Of a stretch of 64,000 nucleotides of DNA, positions 55,401-64,000 are shown piece after piece; positions within the stretch are counted from its first letter, which is position 1; every line of letters starts with the position of its first letter. The notes under the pieces are model-generated. The model ran no database searches. It had not been told where the DNA came from and saw only the letters and a program-made list of their open reading frames with translations. The stretch comes from Lentinula raphanica (Eukaryota > Basidiomycota > Agaricomycetes > Agaricales > Omphalotaceae). The stretch spans positions 496,001 through 560,000 of the forward strand of contig JANVFP010000026.1 of assembly GCA_027919835.1 (NCBI GenBank), in the 5' to 3' direction. Position numbers and translations under genes: made by a program.

Positions 55401-58071
55401 TGCGAAACCAAAGTCTCGATTACTGAGTGCAAGACGATAGGGTGCGAAGAGACCTCAACGAATACTCGGTATCCGTCTTCAGTAGCGGCCTCAACAGCAG
55501 ACTTGAGGTGGACGGGGCTGACCATGTTATGGACCCAGTAAGCTGCATCTCTCGCTGCATCAGTCCGCGTGTCACTGTTAGAGGTCGAATAGAGAGGGAT
55601 TTTGGCTGGAGTCGGATGGATGGAGTCGGATAACGCCTCTTTGAGGTCCGAAGACAGTTGGTCGAGCATAGGGCTGTGGAACGCGATATCTGTCTTGACA
55701 CGGAAAGTCTTGATACCTGCAGCTTTGAGACCCTCCACGTATTTGGCTACAGCGGCCTCGTCTCCACTGACTACGCAAGTCGAGGGCGATGAGTCGATTG
55801 CGGCAACGAGATCTTCTCTGCCGCTGAGCTCCTGTGCGACTTGAGAGAATGGAAGGTTGACGAGTGCCATCCCACCTAGTCCTTGCACTCTTGCATATAG
55901 CTTAGCGCGTCGGATCACTACCAACGCTCCCTCTTCGGCGGTGAGGCAACCTGCGGCAACAGAAGCAGCAATTTCTCCCACAGAATGGCCGATAACAGCC
56001 TGAGGTTCGAGCCCCATAGACTGCAGGACATGAAGGAGGCCAATCTGTATCGCATATGTGACTGATTGAACTCGATCAGAAGTATCGAAATCCCCTTGTT
56101 CAAGAACGCGTGCAAGGGAGAACCCAGCCTCCTTTTCGTATATGGGCTCTAACAAATCAACCACCTTACGGAAGACCAGATTGTCGATCAACTCTTTCCC
56201 CATGTCCTTCCACTGAGCACCGTGGCCAGAGAAAACCCAGACAGGGTTTCTTGCCAAGCCTGCACTGTTACCAAGGACGCGCCCCGAGGCCATTGCATCT
56301 GTGTCTTCTTGATTGCCTGTCGCAAACTTGTTCAAGGCCTCGACAGCTTCCTTGTGATCTTTCACGACAAAAGCCGCTCTATAATCATGATGCGCTCGAC
56401 GTTGTGCCAGAGTATTAGCAACGGCGTTCAGGTCCTGGCTCTGACCGGCAGGAGAAGCAAGCCATTCTGCCAAAACCTTTGCCTGCTGTATCAATCTCTT
56501 CTCTTGTTGTGCCGAGATCACAAGGACTGTAGCTTTGGTTGGCTTGAAATCTAAGAAAGCTTCAAATGTGCTGCCGACAAATTCTTCGATGACAGCATGA
56601 GAGACAGTTCCACCATAGCCGTAAGAGCAGACAGCTGCCCGCCTCGGCCGATTCTCGTTTGGCCAGCTAGTCACTTCCTGTACAACCTGTAAGCCAGACT
56701 TCTCCCAGTCTACTCGAGAGTTGAGCTTATTCAATCGAGTCTGAGGTGCTAACTGCCCTTTGTTTACAGAAAGAACGGCTTTCACGAGCCCAATGATACC
56801 GGCAGCGGCTTCCAAGTGACCAACATTAGGTTTGATAGATCCAATCATTGCCGGTTGTTCGGCTCCTCGGCCTGCACCTGCGCCGTACACAGCTTGGATT
56901 GCAGAGATTTCAGTGGGATCACCCAACGGAGTGGATGTCGCATGAGCTTCGACAAAGGAGACAGTCAAGGGATCGACACCTGCTCGCGCTAATGCTTGTC
57001 TAGCGACCAGCTCCTGCGCTTTCGCGTTAGGTGCCATGATTCCATTGGTCTTCCCATCTTGGGCTATAGCACTTCCCTTGACAACGGCAAGAATACTGTC
57101 CCCATCGGCAATGGCACTGGCGACGCTCTTGAGCACTGCAATCGCGCCACCTTCACCACGAGCATATCCATTGGCCTGGTCATCGAAGGAACGGCAAATA
57201 CCCTCTGGAGACAGTGCACCCGCTTTCCCCAACATGCGTGTAAGGGCCGGCGCGAGGAGGACATTAACACCACCTACAATAGCGATCTTGGACTCCCCAT
57301 TAGATATAGCTCTGCAGCCCATATGTACTGCAGTGAGCGAGGATGCGCAGGCACAATCGACTGCCGTGCTAGGGCCCATCAGATCTAAATGATACGAGAC
57401 TCTGTTAGGAATTCCGTGTGCTGCCGTGCCAATGCCCATCCATGCTTCGATGTTAGCCAAGTCTTCGAGAAGCAGTCGAGAATAATCGTCGGAGTCTACA
57501 CCCATGAAAACAGCAGTGTCAGAACCTGCCAGGGACTTGGGGTCGATGCCCGCATTCTCTAATGCCTCCCAGCTTAGTTCTAGAGCCAAGCGCTGGTGAG
57601 GATCCATTTGCTCAGCTTCCCTGTTTGAGTGTCAACATATGTCAAGTAGAACCACGGAAAAAAAGGGTACTAACTTAGGTGAGATTCCGAAGAACGAAGC
57701 ATCAAAATTCTCCAGGTCCTGTATAAAATACCCGGTAGAGATTGTCTTTTCAACCTCTTTTGCATTGCGCACATCTCGTCGCAACCACGGCTCCCAGCGC
57801 CAACGAGGAACCTCTCCTGAGGCGTCTTTCTTGTCCAGCAAGAACTGCCACAATTTGTCTGGCGAATCATTTCCACCAGCAGTGCGACAAGACACTAAAA
57901 GCAATCATAGTGAGTTTTCTCTCGAAGGGGCTAAGAAATATTATTGAAGGAAATGCTTGTATAGAAGAAATAAATTCTGCCAGTCTACTTACTACCGACG
58001 ATGGCAACATCTTCGTACTGCCGTTGGCCATCTGGAGACGAAGGGGCTGTTGAATAAGACGAGTTTTTCAT
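52458..58071 (-). CDS. partially reducing type I polyketide synthase, 6-MSAS-like (KS-AT-DH-KR-ACP)
   Basis: An iterative cytosolic polyketide synthase of about 1,780 residues, the usual length of 6-methylsalicylate synthases. ATG is at 58069-58071 ([10 protein letters not shown]), joined by an intron to [16 protein letters not shown]. Domains in order are: KS, with [15 protein letters not shown] (catalytic Cys 57347-57349), [12 protein letters not shown] and [17 protein letters not shown], with [13 protein letters not shown] and [13 protein letters not shown], with [10 protein letters not shown] (HxxxGxxxxP) and, in the next exon, [13 protein letters not shown] with its Asp; KR, with [18 protein letters not shown] and [14 protein letters not shown], with [13 protein letters not shown], whose Ser is the phosphopantetheine site. 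There is no ER, methyltransferase or thioesterase. Introns lie near 57996, 57620, 54920 and 54040. All catalytic motifs appear intact. Product is unknown; a 6-MSA-type or related aromatic is a family-based guess. No tailoring gene is adjacent. Confidence 0.9.
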
Positions 58072-61000
58072 GTTTCTTGAACTGTCTTAGGAAAAGACTA
58101 GGAACAGAAGATAACGAGTAAAAGGTAGATGCTCAAAGAAAACCTAGTGTCGACGCAGAGGCAGACAGTGGGGGTTTGGTTTTTTGCTGTAGAAATAATC
58201 CAGAGGAAGGCAGCTTTTATGCTATCGTTAACTCCCATATCAGCACGGTGAGGTGAACATACAATAAGAGATATGATGTACGTGTATGTGCAAAAATCCA
58301 ATGATTTTTTGACATGGTCTCCTTTCGACATTGGAGCAGATGTAATTGTCTGGCCTGGTCTTGAATGTCAAAACACACAAGAGTTTGTCCGCCGGTAAAA
58401 AGCTTTTATCGCAACCGAACTTGGTTATTTCAGTTATCTGGTAGTTCCATAGAAGGGAGTTACGATCTGTTAGGTTGTTTGCTGGGCATGTTAAGCGCTG
58501 ATTGGCATTGAGGGTTGTAAGTAATCGCGGGTACTCAATGTGATAACCGTTCTTCTTACATTGTGCATCCAGGTACACCTTGGGATATGAAGAGTAATTT
58601 AGGAACAGCATTCAAGGACTGAGAAGGCGAGTAATTGATGGAGATTGATCGTTAAAAGATATGTGCCCCGGGATGTCAAACCGGTAAAGACGACCACAAG
58701 CGGACATTTCAGCAAACGTTGCATACGAGCCACACTGAAGGAGATAGTTATGTCTGGATGCACTTCAAGGAGTTGGTGAAGAGGGATCTCGGCGGACCTG
58801 TGAGCGATTGTGCTGAGCAGTCAATTAACTTAGACCGTGCGTATGTAAAACGCTAGTGAGAAGGAGAGGCCTGGTGCCGACTCAGGAGTCAGTTTGTTCG
58901 TGAGGTTCATCGGAATACTATCATCTACAATAGGAACATGTCTCTTTCAATCTGCAAGATAAGGGTCATATGTAGAAAGCCATCCAAGATAAAGTGCGTT
59001 CCGAGTCCGTGTACAGGTATACTAACTTGCTAATGACGTCCTTGATGAAGAGTTGGATGAGTAGACAAGTTATTATTTTCGCTCACCTCCCTATGCTTAT
59101 TCTCAAACGTTGGAGTCGGCGTCGAATAGAAACTTGCTGAACAAGCACACACACACTATCACATTAGACGGTTTCTAGATTCTCCCGTCACCGTTTTGCT
59201 GTTGCTTGATTGTCCCTCTGGCTCTCCCGCCAAACAGCAGGACTGCGCCTCGAAAGCCAACCGCATGAGTGCATCAGGCTGGCTGTTATTTCGTCCGGAC
59301 CCAGGTGAGCTCTCGGGCTCTCAAAGAAAACTCGCTGGTGGGAGAAGAGATGATTAATATGTCGAGCAAGTCCAGCATCCAGCCACGTACCAGAAAGGAA
59401 CAAGCATCTGTTATTGGAGCGTAGGGTTGAACGTGCCGTGTCGATATCATTATTAATGAGATAACGGGCTCGATACACCTCCTAGGCCCATCGAAAGAAT
59501 TTCCCGGGTGCTAGGATGGGTTGCTATTCGACCTCTTCGTCATCAGAACGGCGTCGATTGACATCTGCGATTGTTAAATTATCCGCGCTCACAGGGTACG
59601 ACCGGGTACAACCAAAATCTAGGTCACTCTCCACTACGGACTTTGGCAGCAATAACTTGCTTAAATCTAGAGATGTAAGGCCGTTTTTGTCACAATTAGA
59701 TAAGAACATGCATTGACTTAGGATAGCCGCACCTGAGAGCGTTATAGGCAGAATCGGCGTATATTTCCGAATGAGAATACCATCGAGGACGGACTGTCGA
59801 TTCTACAACAAAGACAGGATACCAATAGAGTGCTTACGCAGCTCAGAGCCGGGTTGAGGCAAATAATTGAGTATGATCAGATGCAGTGCCGCCGACTTCA
59901 TCACGGTCGATCCAAGATAAACGTTCTTTTTGTATAGCAGATCCTGAGTCGATCCCTACTAGATGTCCAGTGTGGATTTTAGCACACGCCAAGGGGATAG
60001 CGAAAAAATTGCAGAACTTTGGATATCGCATTGTTGGTTGAAGTTGACAGAAGCTGAACTCTGAGTACATCGAGGGAGGATACTTTCAGCCGATCACAGT
60101 GTGTAAATAGGATTCCCTGCAGAAGCCTAGATTTGAACAGAACTCAACCCAAGTATAGATACAAGGACGGCCGCAGTTCCAGATACAACACTCCTCCGTT
60201 GTTTGATTGGGAGGAAGCAATAATCATGGGCCACTTTGATCTACTACGAAAGTACAGGCAATCGTTGAATGTCCCTGTTCTGTTCGGAGGCGAGGTGCAT
60301 TGGTCAGATTCGCCGAGCGAAAACAAAAAAACAAGGTCTTTGTGAAGGCGTACCGCAATGCAAAACCGTAACGGGAGGCACGATATGTCTCTCACGTTGC
60401 CAATGAAAGATTTTAATTTCCAAAGGGGGCTGCAAATTTTTGATCACCACGCGTAGAACAGTTATCATGATTGAAGAAAAGCAGTCAGCGGCAAGCATTC
60501 CAAGCCTTCAAAGAAGCAGCTGATTGTAGGGAGAAGCTTGGATAGCGGTAAACTTTCAACTTGCTCAGTTAAGATTGGGCTGGGCAACAGACTCGGTGCT
60601 GAACGGTCCTGAGTGGTCAGAATCTGATTGAACTTGACTAGTCCGACCAGAAGATGAGAACGAGATTGAGGAGATGAGTACGTACAAAGAACAGAAGACG
60701 ATACTGATGAACAAACGTTAATTTTCAAACGACCATTCGGAATCCATACTTGCGCGAGGGTCAAATTGAAAGCGCGGTAATTCAGCCTCTGAGATTGTAT
60801 CTTCAATCATTGAGGCATGGCCAACAGGAATAGATTGAAGTTGAAGTTGAACGTTAGAGCTTGAAGCTTGAAGCTTTTCAAAATCTGCAGACTCAACGAC
60901 TGATGCGGAAGACGGAAAAACAGAAGTCTGATTGAAGCGGCATCTGAAATTTGAAACATAACGCCGGCAACTTTTTTCTCGGCAGCTTCGGCAAAATCTC

Positions 61001-61230
61001 TGGAGAAAATGTCGGACTCGGGCTTCTCTGCTTGAACGACATACATACAAAAGGTTACGTTGAACCTCCAGCAATCTCCAGTTCATTCAATGCCAATTAT
61101 TACGCTCAAACTGCATTCGACGACTATGACAATCTTTATCCAAGCTTTGTGGCCATTCGGCGCACTGATGGCCGGGCTATGTTGAACTTCAAGAAAATAT
61201 TGACCATGCGTCACTCATTCCTTATCTACG
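58072..61230. other. 3.2-kb region without a confident gene
   Basis: The PKS promoter lies here; a CATAAAAG sequence on the minus strand at about 58212-58220 is a TATA-like element some 140 bp upstream. Several frames exist (58240-58611 minus, 59188-59478 minus, 60133-60345 plus), none with a domain. The best candidate is a 122-codon minus-strand ORF at 60718-61086, ATG-initiated, with an acidic C-terminus ending DSEWSFEN; it is divergent to the next gene, but I could not identify it. Confidence 0.4.
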
Positions 61231-63055
61231 ATGTTCTTCGCTGCTATCGTACAATTCGTCGCTGCTGGTTTGTTGATCTCCCCCTCCACACTTGCTGTAG
61301 AGGAAGCCGTTTTTGTGCATAGTCCGTTCATGGACAAGGAAGCGTATGATTCTGGTGAAGCTCATATGCTGTTGATGAATCTCATGCAAAGTTCTGTCGA
61401 CGCCCTCAAATCTGGGTTCGAGGCGCATATGCAGTCGCCGGGTAGCGATGAACCTGGTCTTCCTCATTGGCTTCCTCTCGCTCTGAATCCTATTTCAGAA
61501 ATCGTGCCATGTCTGGACGGTCATTCTTCCTTTTCCTCTAACCATACGTATTCTTGTCAGAATGCAGATCTGTATGCCTTTGTTCCGCATTGGGCAATGG
61601 GCAGCAAGAGTCGTATCGGAAATGATGTGTGGGGATGGACTGACACCGAGAGCGGAAGAGAATTCGGTATGGTAGGCCAACAAGACGGGACTGCCTTCGT
61701 CGAAATCCAATCTGACGGAAGCGTTGATTATCTCGGCCGTTTGCAAACACAAAGTGTCGATAGTATATGGAGAGATATCAAGGTCATTGGAAACATAGCC
61801 TATATCGGAAGCGAAGCGGAGGGTCATGGCGTACAAGCTTTCAATCTGAGCAAGGTGAACTCATCTCTTCTTAGTGTTCATCATGTGTTGATGTTGCGTT
61901 CTCGTAGCTTTTAGTTGTTGGTCTTAAAGATCAACCAAAGCAATACGATCTGACCGCAGATCTCGTCTCGCTCTTCGACGAGTTACCGGTCGGCAGATCG
62001 CACAACATTGTATCCCATAGCTCCAAACCTCTTATCGCCGCTGTTGGGTCTGTGCCGCGAAACGAGTTGGTGCCATCGTATCTACTTGCTAATTTTATAT
62101 CTACTGACTTTAAGCGAAGCTCGTGTGCCGCGGGTTTGATTTTTATAGACGTGTCTGATCCAGAACATCCCAAGGGTGTTGGATGTGCCAGCGAAGACGG
62201 ATATGTTCACGAGTGCGTCGCATTGTTACCATTTTTGCCGTCATGAAAACCGAAATGATTCCAAAGTGCACAATGTCTGACATATCATGGGCCACATTCC
62301 AAATATGAAGGAGTTGACATATGCTATTCCTTCAATGAAGTGAGTTCTCCTAGATTCGCATTGGTAGTTTCTGACTTGATCTATTTACGCAGGATTCGTT
62401 TACGATCTATGATATCTCCAACACCCCATCTCCTGTCCTCATTTCAACCACGCCTTATTACGGCGTGTCGTACTCTCACCAAGGCTGGGTAGTTGACGAA
62501 AATGACCAAAGATATCTATTGTTGGATGACGAATTGGACGAGATCTTCTCTCGAGGTTTGTCACATTCTTTGTCGTAGAAGAATTACGAAAATCCAAAGT
62601 TAACATGATCTTTTTCTCAGGATGGGCATCAGACAACACCACTGTCACTTACATTTGGAACATTGAGGACCTTGAACATCCCATTCTGACCGGACACTTC
62701 AATTCCGCCGTCAAGGCAATTGACCACAACCTTTATGTCGTGGTAGGTTTCAACATCCGCGCTGTTGCATAGTGGATCACTAAGTGTTTGCCGTTTGATA
62801 TTACAGAATGGTCTCGCGTACGAAGCCAACTACAAAGCAGGCCTTCGCGTCATCGACGTCAGCAGCGTGAATGAAGATCCCTCAGGCTCTTCGTTCACGG
62901 AAGTTGCGTTCTTTGATGTCTATCCTGAAGACGACGAGACAGGTGGTGATACTACCTTTGGTGGTGCATGGAGTTCCTATCCATTCTTCGACAGTGGATT
63001 TATACTGGTGAACTCCATGGAAAGAGGGTTGTTCGTATTGAAGCTCACAATCTAG
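61231..63055 (+). CDS. secreted LVIVD-repeat / choice-of-anchor-B domain protein
   Basis: ATG at 61231 starts MFFAAIVQFVAAGLLISPST, a signal peptide. Exons join in frame to TAG at 63053-63055 (near 420-450 residues). The beta-propeller-like LVIVD domain shows the expected order: VWGWTDTESGREFGMVGQQD, AFVEIQSDGS, GRLQTQSVDSIWRDIKVIGN, YIGSEAEGHGVQAFNLSK, HDAQCLTYHGPHSKYEGVDIC, DSFTIYDISNTPSPVLIS, GVSYSHQGWVVDE, LLLDDELDE, TYIWNIEDLEHPIL, AIDHNLYVV, ANYKAGLRVIDVSS, VAFFDVYPEDDE and GAWSSYPFFDSGF. Intron positions include one after NLSK (near 61855-61909) and one after VHD (near 62213-62270). Such secreted proteins are widespread in fungi and bacteria; no activity is established that I can cite. 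Confidence 0.88.
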
Positions 63056-63231
63056 AATCTGTGTTATGTATGACTATGTATTGCAACCTTGGAACGTAAA
63101 TGTGAAGAAATTTTTGTCTGTTTCGCTTTCTCTTCGAAGAGACCTGTTGCCAACACAGAAAAACATTGAAAGCGTAGGGCGGCAATATCACGGACCGGCG
63201 GTTATGCAGCTCTAACCCAAACGTCGACGAC

Positions 63232-64000
63232 ATGGACAACCGTACTGGCAACAACGAAAGAAGGACACCTCGCAGATTGTTCTCTTTTGATTCTGTAAAA
63301 TCATCCTCCACACGACGCTCATCTTCGGATACAGCTCATAATGTAGAGAGGAAACCATCAAAAGGATCTTTGCATACAATAACTCCAGAGCAATCTGAAG
63401 GCAATGGAAACTGGATGTTACCTGACATTACCGAGTCACCCCGCGCCACACCTTCCAGGTCAACAACGCCCTTCAGTGAACGCGAAAAGCGCAAAGGTCC
63501 TCGGCCACCGCTTCCTCCAGTCGTCGTCGACGCTACTGCCCGGTCCGTCACACCCGACGGTCTTCCTCCTCCTTCTCCGTCAGCTGTGCGCTGGAACAGT
63601 CTCCGCCAGCATGTTCTTCCACCTTCCAAGTCGGCTCATTCACAGCAGTCCTCCTCCGCCTCCCTCATCTCCATTAATACTCAAGCGGCTGCAGCTTCTC
63701 GCACGGGCCACGGAAAACAATCGTCCAAGTTTGCTCAGCGGTTGGGGTTTCGAAATGTTGTGGACCAGGTCAAGCAGGTTATGGTAGATGAGATACAACA
63801 ATTTGCTCAGGACTTACAACGTGCGTGTATGGCGGCACACCATGTTGAGGTTCAGCCTACTACAAAGTCCAGGATCGATCCTCTACATAACGCGGTTGGC
63901 TCAACGCTATCTTTGCCATTCATATCGAGTTCAAATCTCGCAGTCGGAGGTGGAGGGTCTACAAATCCATCCCGAATCGACTTGCGGCAGCCTTCGGTGT
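63232..64000 (+). CDS. unrecognised Ser/Pro-rich protein, N-terminal part (runs off the window)
   Basis: ATG at 63232-63234 opens a frame without stop to the window end (over 255 codons). The N-terminal 150 residues are Ser/Pro/Arg-rich and disordered (PRRLFSFDSVKSSSTRRSS, GPRPPLPPVVVDATARSVTP). A more ordered segment then appears: SKFAQRLGFRNVVDQVKQV followed by MVDEIQQFAQDLQRACMAAH, a helical stretch typical of many fungal regulatory proteins. No named domain is visible in the present part. It is 177 bp downstream of the LVIVD gene on the same strand. Confidence 0.7.
   Translation, partial: MDNRTGNNERRTPRRLFSFDSVKSSSTRRSSSDTAHNVERKPSKGSLHTITPEQSEGNGNWMLPDITESPRATPSRSTTPFSEREKRKGPRPPLPPVVVDATARSVTPDGLPPPSPSAVRWNSLRQHVLPPSKSAHSQQSSSASLISINTQAAAASRTGHGKQSSKFAQRLGFRNVVDQVKQVMVDEIQQFAQDLQRACMAAHHVEVQPTTKSRIDPLHNAVGSTLSLPFISSSNLAVGGGGSTNPSRIDLRQPSV

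Noticed and set aside
3104..58071. A biosynthetic cluster linking P450, MFS and PKS
   Set aside because: The genes are about 47-50 kb apart with housekeeping genes and a transposon between, so no cluster is supported.
60718..61086. 122-codon minus-strand ORF as a definite gene
   Set aside because: It has an ATG and an acidic tail but no recognisable family, no intron support and biased composition; left as a candidate in the intergenic entry.

Overview
The window is nuclear DNA of a filamentous fungus, most likely a mushroom-forming basidiomycete (Agaricomycetes). The signs are dense genes on both strands, many introns of about 50-60 nt with GT...AG ends, a Plavaka-type DNA transposon, an F-box family and a 7-TM membrane family typical of Agaricomycetes, and a 6-MSAS-type polyketide synthase. 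There is no prokaryotic operon structure. No rRNA, tRNA or CRISPR array was found by eye.

Layout. 1-9.6 kb: end of a GH47 alpha-mannosidase (+), then on the minus strand a DAL5-type MFS transporter, a cytochrome P450, a single-pass secretory-pathway membrane protein and a DUF2264 protein. 9.8-19.1 kb (housekeeping): a RecA/RAD51-paralogue-like gene, an alpha/beta hydrolase, 5-formyltetrahydrofolate cyclo-ligase, a C2H2 zinc-finger protein and exonuclease 1. 19.8-31.8 kb: three paralogous multipass membrane genes in the same orientation, with the SNARE gene SEC20 between copies 2 and 3. Copy 3 carries a 1.5-kb inverted-repeat insertion in an intron and a 4-bp tandem duplication that truncates its tail. 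33.2-40.3 kb: an F-box gene and a GT20 plus phosphatase-like trehalose synthase subunit whose phosphatase motif is degenerate. 40.9-47.7 kb: a decayed Plavaka transposon with a divergent companion ORF and a downstream coiled-coil ORF. 47.9-52 kb: a signal/TM protein, a small secreted Cys-rich protein and a 549-bp MITE with a clear target-site duplication. 52.4-58.1 kb: a complete partially reducing PKS (KS-AT-DH-KR-ACP). 61.2-64 kb: a secreted LVIVD/choice-of-anchor-B protein and the start of an unrecognised Ser/Pro-rich protein.

How the genes work together. Most neighbours are unrelated. The PKS has no tailoring enzyme within 3 kb on its 5' side and only a MITE and a small secreted protein on its 3' side, so it looks like a solo biosynthetic gene in this window. 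The P450 and MFS genes are about 50 kb away. The clearest local themes are expansion of a lineage-specific membrane family and three independent DNA-transposon insertions (29.0-30.6, 40.4-47.7 and 51.5-52.0 kb). Exon borders were placed by eye from splice signals and reading-frame continuity. Ends are firm where a start or stop codon is named and approximate otherwise.
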